From contig CAUSUY010000002.1 in the NCBI GenBank assembly GCA_963534905.1, forward strand, positions 1 through 64,000: DNA of 64,000 nt. The letters are read 5' to 3'. A program made the translations under genes and the position numbers. Of the stretch, positions 45,452-52,291 are shown one piece after another. The notes beneath the pieces are model-generated. The model did not search any database. It saw only the letters and a program-made list of their open reading frames with translations, and was not told the origin of the DNA. This stretch comes from Neisseria sp963534905 (GTDB lineage Bacteria; Pseudomonadota; Gammaproteobacteria; Burkholderiales; Neisseriaceae). Each line of letters starts with the position of its first letter. Position 1 is the stretch's first letter.

Positions 45452-45811
45452 ATGCCGTCTGAATTCACACTTTATCACAACCCGCGTTGCAGCAAATCGC
45501 ATGCCGCGCTGGCTTTGCTCGAAGAAAAAGGCGTTGCCGCCGACGTGGTCAAATATCTGGATACCGCGCCCGATTTGGCGACTTTGCAGGATATGTTTGC
45601 CAAACTCGGCATCGAATCGGTGCGCGGCATGATGCGCACGAAAGACGATTTGTACAAAGAATTGGGTTTGGACAATCCCGATTTGGACAATGCCGCCCTG
45701 CTTCAGGCAATCGCCGAACACCCTGCCTTGCTCGAGCGCCCCGTTTTGGTAACGCCTACGCGTGCAGCCATCGGCCGTCCGTTGGAAAACATTGCCGCCC
45801 TACTCAGCTGA
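45452..45811 (+). CDS. ArsC/Spx-family arsenate reductase-like protein
   Basis: A 119-residue thioredoxin-fold protein. The catalytic Cys is in YHNPRCSKSHAALALLEE, the ArsC pattern (N-P-x-C-S/x-S). The Arg residues of the arsenate site are in GMMRTKDDLYKE and LERPVLVTPTRAAIGRP. It is most like glutaredoxin-coupled ArsC. There are no other arsenic genes nearby. The start codon is the first base of an uptake sequence ATGCCGTCTGAA, so residues 1-4 are MPSE. The gene is 25 bp upstream of the YdcF-like gene and likely co-transcribed with it. Confidence 0.85.
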   Translation: MPSEFTLYHNPRCSKSHAALALLEEKGVAADVVKYLDTAPDLATLQDMFAKLGIESVRGMMRTKDDLYKELGLDNPDLDNAALLQAIAEHPALLERPVLVTPTRAAIGRPLENIAALLS

Positions 45812-45836
45812 TAGGGTTGGATAAGGCCGTCTGAAG

Positions 45837-46493
45837 ATGATTTCCCTGCTTAAAAGCCGCACTGGCCTGCGATATTACCTGTTTCGCGGCCTTGCTTTGA
45901 GCGTTTTGCTGGTGTGCGGTATTTTTTTGAGCGGCACATGGCAGATTTACCGGACAGGTTTGCAAACCTTGCCGAAGGACGTTCATGCCGATGCGGCGGT
46001 GGTGTTAGGTGCGGCGGCGTGGGACAAACGCCCGTCGCCGGTATTCCGTGAGCGCATCAACCATGCCATCACGCTCTACCAAAGCCATCGGGTCGGCAAA
46101 ATCATTTTCACCGGCGGTACGCCCAAAAAAGGATTCATGACCGAAGCCGAAGTGGGGCGCCGATACGCGCTCAAGCAGGGCATACCGGCGCACAATATCC
46201 TGTTTGAAAACACGTCGCGCAACACTTACGAAAACCTGCGCAATATCGTCCCCATCATGCACGCCAACGGAGTCGGCAGCATTATCGTTGTCAGCGACCC
46301 GTATCATTTAGCGCGCGCCGAAGAAATGGCCGCCGATTTGGGCTTGTCAGACGCGCAGTTTTCCGCCACCCCGACCACGCGCTTTGACGAGCGCAGCAAG
46401 AAAGCCAAGTTCCTGATGCAGGAGAGCTATTCTTTGTTTCTCTACCGTATCGGCAAATGGAGCGATGCGGTTTGGAATTGGATAGGTGGTTGA
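45837..46493 (+). CDS. YdcF/SanA-like DUF218 membrane protein
   Basis: A 218-residue protein with one N-terminal transmembrane helix (about 15-35) and an exposed DUF218 domain. Core motifs are AAVVLGAAAWDKRPSPVFRERI, IIFTGGTPKKGFMTEA, LFENTSRNTYENL and IIVVSDPYHLARA. SanA in E. coli affects envelope barrier function; the enzyme activity is unknown. An uptake sequence ends 2 bp before the ATG, and spacing to a ribosome site is therefore poor. It shares direction with the ArsC-like gene. Confidence 0.85.
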   Translation: MISLLKSRTGLRYYLFRGLALSVLLVCGIFLSGTWQIYRTGLQTLPKDVHADAAVVLGAAAWDKRPSPVFRERINHAITLYQSHRVGKIIFTGGTPKKGFMTEAEVGRRYALKQGIPAHNILFENTSRNTYENLRNIVPIMHANGVGSIIVVSDPYHLARAEEMAADLGLSDAQFSATPTTRFDERSKKAKFLMQESYSLFLYRIGKWSDAVWNWIGG

Positions 46494-46511
46494 GCTTTCG
46501 GTAATCCATGT

Positions 46512-46550
46512 AAAAGGCCGTCTGAATCCTTTTAGGTTTCAGACGGCCTA
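46512..46550. terminator. DUS terminator after the YdcF-like gene
   Basis: AAAAGGCCGTCTGAA pairs with TTCAGACGGCCTA. It serves this gene and possibly the converging small membrane gene. Confidence 0.8.
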
Positions 46551-46563
46551 AATGTATGCTTAC

Positions 46564-46815
46564 TTATTGATATTGATTTGCAGCTGCACTGCCAAAAATG
46601 ACTACAGCTACAGCCAGTACCAGATAGATGACAAACAGAATCAAGGCAGCCTTGAAATAATTGGCTTTATTCGGATTGGTGTTTGAGCCGAATGCCCATA
46701 CAATCGTCATAACTATATTGACTAGCGGAATCATCAAAATCAAGTTTGTTATCAACCATTCTTTGACGCTTACAACAGGAGCCTGCTGATGGCCGATTTG
46801 GTTTTGTCCGTTCAT
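46564..46815 (-). CDS. small two-helix membrane protein
   Basis: An 83-residue protein: a short cytoplasmic N-terminus (MNGQNQIGHQQAPVVSVKEW), two transmembrane helices (about 22-45 and 55-78) joined by an Asn/Lys-rich loop. It resembles other small, Gln-rich-start bacterial membrane proteins; no family is assigned and the function is unknown. It converges on the YdcF-like gene with a DUS hairpin between. Confidence 0.65.
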   Translation of the reverse strand: MNGQNQIGHQQAPVVSVKEWLITNLILMIPLVNIVMTIVWAFGSNTNPNKANYFKAALILFVIYLVLAVAVVIFGSAAANQYQ

Positions 46816-46884
46816 ACGTACCCAGTAATTTTGTTGAAAGAACAGTAATTATACTCATTAAATCTTTATCGGCATAGCATGTTC

Positions 46885-46910
46885 AGGCCGTCTGAATCTT
46901 CAGACGGCCT
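46885..46910. terminator. minimal DUS hairpin, iron-binding protein gene end
   Basis: Two full uptake sequences facing each other with only a 2-nt loop (AGGCCGTCTGAA, TC, TTCAGACGGCCT), 22 bp past the leftward stop. Confidence 0.75.
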
Positions 46911-46932
46911 GAGCCTATGATTTTTGCAGCCG

Positions 46933-48027
46933 CTATTTCAATCGGATGTAAAATGTACCGTCCGGCACGACGGGCAGGTATTTGCGGTAGAAGTCCAGAT
47001 AGGTCTTGTTTGGGTCTATGTCGGCAAACTGCTGCGGATACAGGGTTTTGGCGATAAATTGCGCGCTGGCCAAATCGGTGAGCGAGCGGGAGGCGGTGTG
47101 GTAGATGCCGTAAACGCGTTTGTTTTTGACGGCAGGAATGTCTGCCCAGCCTTTGCGTTTGACAAATCCGGCCAGGCGGCGTTGCGCATCGGCCTGGCTG
47201 ATGCCTATGCCCATCGCCATAATGCCAGGCTTGTCTTTATGGCCGTTTTCCGTCCCCGAAATGACGATGACGTCGGGTTTGGCCGTCAGGAATTTTTCAG
47301 GGTTTATCGGTCCCCAGTTTTTAACGTAAGGCGCGGCGATATTGTTGCCGCCTGCTGTGTCGGCAATCGCGCCCCACATATCTTTGCCGAAGGTGTAGCT
47401 GTATTCGGACGGGCCTTTGTCGCCGAACTCGATATAGATTTTCGGTTTGGACTGCTTGGCGCGCGCGACGCGTTTTTGGATGTCGGCAATGCCTCGGGCG
47501 TATTCGGCGGCAATTTTTTGGGCGCGCGCCTGCGTACCGTTGAGTTCGCCGAAAATTTCCGCACTACGCGTGTGCCGCGCGACGGTTTCGGCGTTGAAAT
47601 CGACCACGACGATGGGTATGCCTGCCGCTTTAATGCGCGGCAGGTGGGTGGCGACGGCCTTATACTGCCAGTCGGCCAGAATCAATACGTCCGGCTTGAG
47701 CGCGAGCGTTTTCTCCAGTGAAAACGTGCCGGTGCTGATGTTGCCGATGTCCGCAATGTTTTGCAGCGTAGGCAGCTTCTGTTTGAACATCGCCCAGCTG
47801 CCGGGATTGAATTTCTCCCAAAACTCACGCGAAATGCCGATGACATTTTTAAATTTGTCCGCGCCCGTTACCGCGATATAGTCGGGATAGTAAAACGCCA
47901 AAACCGCGCGTTTGACAGGGACATCGACTTTGACTTCGCGTCCCAATACGTCTTTGATAGTTTTGATTTCGGCTTGGGCAAAAAGGGGCAGGAGGGCGAG
48001 GGCGGTAAATAAAGCGCGTTTGTTCAT
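46933..48027 (-). CDS. periplasmic iron/siderophore-binding protein of an ABC transporter
   Basis: A 364-residue secreted protein (signal peptide ending FAQA). It is a type III substrate-binding protein of the FepB/BtuF class, with two lobes and a long linking helix. The segments KTIKDVLGREVKVDVPVKRAV, ALKPDVLILADWQYKAV and KPDVIVISGTENGH are typical. It has tightly matched Fe-uptake homologues in Neisseria, but its ligand (a siderophore or other complex) is not clear. It is an orphan: no permease or ATPase genes lie next to it. A Fur-type operator lies just upstream (48042-48062), supporting iron control. Confidence 0.85.
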   Translation of the reverse strand: MNKRALFTALALLPLFAQAEIKTIKDVLGREVKVDVPVKRAVLAFYYPDYIAVTGADKFKNVIGISREFWEKFNPGSWAMFKQKLPTLQNIADIGNISTGTFSLEKTLALKPDVLILADWQYKAVATHLPRIKAAGIPIVVVDFNAETVARHTRSAEIFGELNGTQARAQKIAAEYARGIADIQKRVARAKQSKPKIYIEFGDKGPSEYSYTFGKDMWGAIADTAGGNNIAAPYVKNWGPINPEKFLTAKPDVIVISGTENGHKDKPGIMAMGIGISQADAQRRLAGFVKRKGWADIPAVKNKRVYGIYHTASRSLTDLASAQFIAKTLYPQQFADIDPNKTYLDFYRKYLPVVPDGTFYIRLK

Positions 48028-48041
48028 GAGCGGATACTTTC

Positions 48042-48062
48042 AAAGAAATAATTATCATTTGT
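48042..48062. promoter_or_regulatory. probable Fur box
   Basis: On the minus strand, AATGATAATTATTT agrees with the Fur consensus AATGATAATCATTAT at nearly all positions. It lies 15-35 bp upstream of the iron-binding protein start. Confidence 0.55.
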
Positions 48063-48186
48063 CTTGTTTTCAGGAGAAAAGTTCCCAGACGGTCCTTCTG
48101 CGCTGACATTATTTTCAGACGGCCGTACATTGTTTAAACCTTGCCGAAAAAGTAAAATACCTGTTTTCAAAGACTTTGGAGCCATC

Positions 48187-49581
48187 ATGACCGTCAAAAC
48201 CCGTTTCGCCCCCAGCCCCACCGGCTACCTGCACATTGGCGGCGTACGCACCGCCTTGTTTTCATGGGCGTTTGCCCGCCATCATAAAGGCGAGTTCCTA
48301 TTGCGTATCGAAGACACCGACTTGGCGCGCTCTACTGCCGAATCCGTCAACATCATCCTCGACGGCATGAAATGGGTCGGCCTGAACTACGACAACGCCG
48401 ACAACGTCGTGTACCAAACCCGCCGTTTCGACCGCTATAAAGAAGTCATCGCCGAACTTTTAGAAAAAGGCCATGCCTACTACTGCTATTGCAGCAAAGA
48501 AGAGCTGGAAGCCATGCGCGAGAAAGCAGAAAAAGAAGGCACGGCGACGTACGATCGCCGTTGGCGTCCGGAAGAAGGCAAAACTCTGCCCGAAATCCCT
48601 GCCGACGTTCAACCCGTCGTCCGCTTCAAAACGCCTTTGGACGGCGTTACGAAATGGACGGACTTGGTCAAAGGCGAAATCTCTATCCCCAACGAAGCAC
48701 TCGACGACCTGATTATCGCCCGCGCCGACGGCACGCCGACCTACAACTTCTGCGTCGTGGTGGACGACTACGATATGGGCGTTACCCACGTTATCCGCGG
48801 CGACGACCATGTGAACAACACCCCGAAACAAATCAACATCTTAAAAGCCATCGGCGCAAATCTGCCCGAATACGGCCACCTGCCCATGATTCTCAACGAA
48901 CAAGGCAAAAAAATCTCCAAACGCAGCGGCGATACTGTTGCCATTACCGATTTTGGCGCAATGGGCATCCTGCCCGAAGCCATGCTCAACTATCTGGCGC
49001 GTTTGGGCTGGGCGCACGGCGACGACGAGTTCTTCACGATGGAACAATTCATCGAATGGTTTGATTTGAAAGACGTCTCCCCGTCTCCAAGCCGTATGGA
49101 TTTGAAAAAACTCTACTGGATCAACGGCGAACACATCAAAATCACCGCCAACGAAAAACTAGCCGAAATGGTGAAACCGCGCCTCGCCCTGCGCGATATC
49201 CATGAAACAAGCAAGCCTGCTTTGGAAGATGTGTTGGCATTGGTCAAAGACCGCGCCCAAGACCTGAATACGCTTGCCGACGAGTGCCTCTACTTCTACG
49301 TTAAACAAACGCCTGCCGAAGCAGACGTGCAGAAACACTGGGACGACGAAGCCGCCGTCCGTATGCTGCGCTTTGCCGAACGCCTCGAAGGTTTGGAAGA
49401 CTGGACCGCCGAAGCCATTCACGACCTCTTCAAACCTTTCTGCGACGAAGAAGGCATTAAAATGGGCAAACTCGGCATGCCTTTGCGCCTCGCTGTCTGC
49501 GGTACGGCAAAAACCCCAAGCGTTGATGCCGTATTGGCATTAATCGGCAAAGAAGAAGTGTTGAAACGGATTCGTTCGTAA
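48187..49581 (+). CDS. gltX: glutamyl-tRNA synthetase
   Basis: Charges tRNA-Glu; class Ic synthetase of 464 residues. ATG 48187 gives MTVKTRFAPSPTGYLHIGG, the family start; the in-frame codon 41 codons upstream lacks homology. The HIGH motif is SPTGYLHIGG and KMSKS is KKISKRSGDTV. The C-terminal anticodon-binding helices are complete. An uptake sequence in the leader (about 48110) precedes it. Confidence 0.97.
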   Translation: MTVKTRFAPSPTGYLHIGGVRTALFSWAFARHHKGEFLLRIEDTDLARSTAESVNIILDGMKWVGLNYDNADNVVYQTRRFDRYKEVIAELLEKGHAYYCYCSKEELEAMREKAEKEGTATYDRRWRPEEGKTLPEIPADVQPVVRFKTPLDGVTKWTDLVKGEISIPNEALDDLIIARADGTPTYNFCVVVDDYDMGVTHVIRGDDHVNNTPKQINILKAIGANLPEYGHLPMILNEQGKKISKRSGDTVAITDFGAMGILPEAMLNYLARLGWAHGDDEFFTMEQFIEWFDLKDVSPSPSRMDLKKLYWINGEHIKITANEKLAEMVKPRLALRDIHETSKPALEDVLALVKDRAQDLNTLADECLYFYVKQTPAEADVQKHWDDEAAVRMLRFAERLEGLEDWTAEAIHDLFKPFCDEEGIKMGKLGMPLRLAVCGTAKTPSVDAVLALIGKEEVLKRIRS

Positions 49582-49593
49582 GGCATGAATAAT

Positions 49594-49627
49594 AAAAGGC
49601 CGTCTGAAATGTTTCAGACGGCCTTTT
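49594..49627 (+). terminator. DUS terminator after gltX
   Basis: AAAAGGCCGTCTGAAA pairs with TTTCAGACGGCCTTTT. It closes the core region before the AT-rich effector locus. Confidence 0.88.
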
Positions 49628-49630
49628 GGG

Positions 49631-49660
49631 TTGTCAAGATTTAGTCTTCAGACGTATAAT
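49631..49660 (+). promoter_or_regulatory. sigma-70 promoter of the second effector locus
   Basis: TTGTCA (49631-49636), an 18-bp spacer and TATAAT (49655-49660) stand 21 bp before the first start codon. A second TATAAT at 49672 is too close to the ATG to be a -10. Confidence 0.5.
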
Positions 49661-49680
49661 CATTACGTCTCTATAATGGT

Positions 49681-50118
49681 ATGATTATGAAAAATATTTT
49701 TTTTAAAGTTATTCTGGTACTTATATTTATAATAATAGTATTTATTTGTCTATTTTTTAGATTTTTTAATGGAAATAATAACTTATTCCCATTAATTCAA
49801 GGAAAAAGTAGTATCCCTTTAATCGAGATTTTTAATGGGTATGATGAAGTTTGTATTCAAGAACCTTATGTATTGAAAACTGATTTTGAGAATAAATTAG
49901 GACAAGATTTATTTTTTTACAAAATGGTAGAAGATAAAACAATATTTTGGGGTAAAAAAAATGGAAAATTTGAGAAGGTTTATTACATTGAATCATGGCC
50001 TATGAATAAACAACCCGAAGTTTGTTATCCCGTAAATAAAAATATTTGTTTACAGGCAGAAATATCAAATAATTCAAATTTTTCTAACTTTAATTTAGGG
50101 AAGTGTGAAAATGAGTGA
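49681..50118 (+). CDS. membrane-anchored protein, putative immunity to effector 2
   Basis: A 145-residue protein (ATG 49681 or 49687) with one N-terminal transmembrane helix (about 4-28), then a ~115-residue periplasmic domain holding four cysteines (VCIQEP, EVCYPV, NICLQA, GKCENE) that could pair. No family is recognised. The DNA is far richer in A and T than its neighbours, a sign of transfer. The stop codon overlaps the effector start by 8 bp, so the two are translated as a unit, the standard immunity-effector layout of X-T4SS pairs. Confidence 0.65.
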   Translation: MIMKNIFFKVILVLIFIIIVFICLFFRFFNGNNNLFPLIQGKSSIPLIEIFNGYDEVCIQEPYVLKTDFENKLGQDLFFYKMVEDKTIFWGKKNGKFEKVYYIESWPMNKQPEVCYPVNKNICLQAEISNNSNFSNFNLGKCENE

Positions 50119-51061
50119 TTACTATTATAGTCCTAGTACTTTTGTGTCGTATGCAGTAAGAAAGGCTAATGAATATGGTGGCTTTGCAGGGGAAGATGAC
50201 AAAAGACCACATAATAATAGCTATGATGCATATAGACATGCTCTTTTAAGTGCAGTTATTACTCAAAATATTCAAAAAGTAGCTGAAAGTACATTAATAT
50301 CTGGTTCTGGTATTGTTTACCCTGTATTTCAGGATCAATTTCATGAATTATCCAAGGCAATAGGACGTGATCGAGCTAAAGCAATACTTGATGATCATGA
50401 AGATATTTCTAATAAGCCTGCTAACATGAGTATGGAGGATTGGCGAAAAGAAGTTAACATGGATAAATGGAATAATGCCGTTGGACAAAAGGAATATTTT
50501 AAATGGGAACAAGCAAAAATCAAAGGAGAAACTAAAGATCCATTGGAAAAATGGATCTATGATGCAGTAAAAAGAGGAGAGACAATAAATAATTTGAAAG
50601 ATAATCGCGTTTTTACTGAGGAAATGAGATTATCATTTGAAAATGAGAAAGAACAGCTACTACAATATTCACAGTCCTTCTTTGTATCCAAACTACAATC
50701 TCTTGCCCCTGAAACCCAAAATCTTTTCAATGCAGTAAAAGAACATCTAACCGAATACCATGAGAAAAATGGGATACCGATTGAGGAAGCAAAACTGCAA
50801 AACTCCGCAATGGCTCTTACTGCGTTGGGTTATTCTAAAAAAATGACAGATGTCACGCTGTTTAATGTAAAAGACGGACAGTATCTGATTGGTGAGCGTA
50901 ATCCCATATTGAATCGAGTATCTATGGATATGCAGACAGCAGCCTATATTCCGATAGAAGAAAGCCTTGCAAAGGTTCAGGAAGCGACGCAGCGTTTTGA
51001 GTATGAAGAACAACAAAGACAGTATGCTCAGTCACAAGCACAGGGGATGAGTCGTTCTTAA
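50111..51061 (+). CDS. putative T4SS antibacterial effector with XVIPCD-like C-terminus (effector 2)
   Basis: A 316-residue protein from ATG 50111, chosen over GTG 50105 because AGGGAAG lies 7 bp upstream. It has no signal peptide. The N-terminal domain contains SYDAYRHALLSAVITQ (His43), DDHED (His96, Glu97) and NMDKWNNAVG (Asp118, Asn121, Asn122). This His, HE and D..NN arrangement recalls the DUF6973-type domain of predicted toxins and could be a metal-dependent hydrolase site. The C-terminal ~95 residues share a clear pattern with effector 1 (A-x-GY ... V-x-L-x-V ... P-x-x-ESL ... FEYE-x-QQRQ-x-AQSQ), including the Gln-rich end expected of XVIPCD. It is AT-rich and overlaps its upstream partner. 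Confidence 0.78.
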   Translation: MSDYYYSPSTFVSYAVRKANEYGGFAGEDDKRPHNNSYDAYRHALLSAVITQNIQKVAESTLISGSGIVYPVFQDQFHELSKAIGRDRAKAILDDHEDISNKPANMSMEDWRKEVNMDKWNNAVGQKEYFKWEQAKIKGETKDPLEKWIYDAVKRGETINNLKDNRVFTEEMRLSFENEKEQLLQYSQSFFVSKLQSLAPETQNLFNAVKEHLTEYHEKNGIPIEEAKLQNSAMALTALGYSKKMTDVTLFNVKDGQYLIGERNPILNRVSMDMQTAAYIPIEESLAKVQEATQRFEYEEQQRQYAQSQAQGMSRS

Positions 51062-51076
51062 GATGTAATAAAAGGG

Positions 51077-51109
51077 AAGGCCGTCTGAAAATTTTTCAGA
51101 CGGCCTTTT
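51077..51109 (+). terminator. DUS terminator after effector 2
   Basis: Inverted uptake sequences in the common AG-DUS dialect with a short T-rich loop. Confidence 0.8.
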
Positions 51110-51341
51110 CTAATAAAACCAGAAAATAATGGAATAAGGCAGAGAATAATATGAGAAAATAATAGCGACCTGCCTGCTGCAACAGTTGATTGAATTAACT
51201 TTTATCAGCAGCCTGAATGTCCGGATTGGATAAAATAAACCATCAAGAACAAAGACCAACAAGCATATTATGTAAATTTGGCGGCTGAAAAATCGGCTCT
51301 GCGCTTTACTTTACAAATCAAACAACTTTAAAGGAAAACCC

Positions 51342-51680
51342 ATGAAAAAAACCTTACTTGCCCTGATGATGTTATCCGCCGCCGCGGCGTATGCCGGTGA
51401 GGCGGAAGACCGTTTGTTGTCCGTCCAATCGGTTTACCGTGCCGCTTTGCATGAGCAAAACAGCAACGACAGCAAAATCATTTCCCTGCAAAGCGATTTG
51501 GAAAGCGCGCAGCGCCGTTTGCAGGCCGCGCAATCCGATATTGACCGTTTGAAAGGTGAAATTCAGACGGCCTTGGCTCAGAAAGAGCAGCAAAATGCCA
51601 AGCTGCAACAAGCCGGCCAGATGTTGGACGCGGCTTGGAATGCTGTTTACGGTGCAGGCGGCAGCAAGGCGAAGCAATAA
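51342..51680 (+). CDS. small secreted coiled-coil protein
   Basis: A 112-residue protein with a signal peptide (cleavage near AAAYA-G) and a single predicted coiled coil (about 40-95: LQSDLESAQRRLQAAQ, then RLKGEIQTALAQKEQQ). There is no cysteine for lipidation. Its role is unknown; the coiled coil may mediate oligomerisation in the periplasm. An uptake sequence lies in the coding region on the minus strand (about 51563). The ribosome site AAAGGAAAA precedes the ATG. Confidence 0.7.
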   Translation: MKKTLLALMMLSAAAAYAGEAEDRLLSVQSVYRAALHEQNSNDSKIISLQSDLESAQRRLQAAQSDIDRLKGEIQTALAQKEQQNAKLQQAGQMLDAAWNAVYGAGGSKAKQ

Positions 51681-51739
51681 TTTAGGCATTGTATTATTTG
51701 TGTTTTACGCTTCTTTTATCATATTTATAAGGAAACCTC

Positions 51740-52075
51740 ATGTCCCTACCTCCCTGCCCGAAATGCCATTCCGAATACACTTACGAAGACGGCGCTCAAT
51801 ACGTTTGCCCTGAGTGCGCCCATGAGTGGAACGAGGCCGATGTTGCGGCTGCAAGCGATGATACCTTGGAAGTCAAAGATGCCAACGGCGCGGTATTGCA
51901 AGATGGCGATACGGTTGTCTTGATTAAAGATCTGAAAGTCAAAGGCAGCTCTATGGTCATCAAGCAAGGCACCAAAGTCAAAGGCATCCACCTGCAAGAG
52001 GGCGACCACAATATCGGTTGCAAAATCGATGGCAGCGCGATGAACTTGAAATCTGAGTTTGTCAAAAAAGCCTAA
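51740..52075 (+). CDS. YjdM/PhnA family zinc-ribbon protein
   Basis: A 111-residue protein. The N-terminal zinc ribbon has CPKCHSEYTYEDGAQYVC-PEC spacing (two CxxC pairs), followed by the PhnA/YjdM domain (VLQDGDTVVLIKDLKVKGSS and IKQGTKVKGIHLQEGDHNIG). The old name alkylphosphonate-uptake PhnA is historical; no phosphonate genes are nearby. It likely acts in the cytoplasm. The function is unproven. Confidence 0.88.
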   Translation: MSLPPCPKCHSEYTYEDGAQYVCPECAHEWNEADVAAASDDTLEVKDANGAVLQDGDTVVLIKDLKVKGSSMVIKQGTKVKGIHLQEGDHNIGCKIDGSAMNLKSEFVKKA

Positions 52076-52089
52076 AGATTTTATTTTTG

Positions 52090-52132
52090 AAAGGCCGTCT
52101 GAAACCCTAATATCAGGTTTCAGACGGCCTTT
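52090..52132. terminator. DUS terminator after the YjdM gene
   Basis: AAGGCCGTCTGAAACC pairs with GGTTTCAGACGGCCTT. Confidence 0.85.
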
Positions 52133-52291
52133 ATACATTCCATTCAAAATAAAACAAACATTTATTTAAAATTAAATGAATTAAATAGGATTGCATTTGA
52201 GGCCGTCTGAAAAAGCAGCGGCAAAATGTTCCGCACATACGCGGGTGTAAAACCGTTAAAATAACGCTTTCCCCTATTTTACGGAACCATT

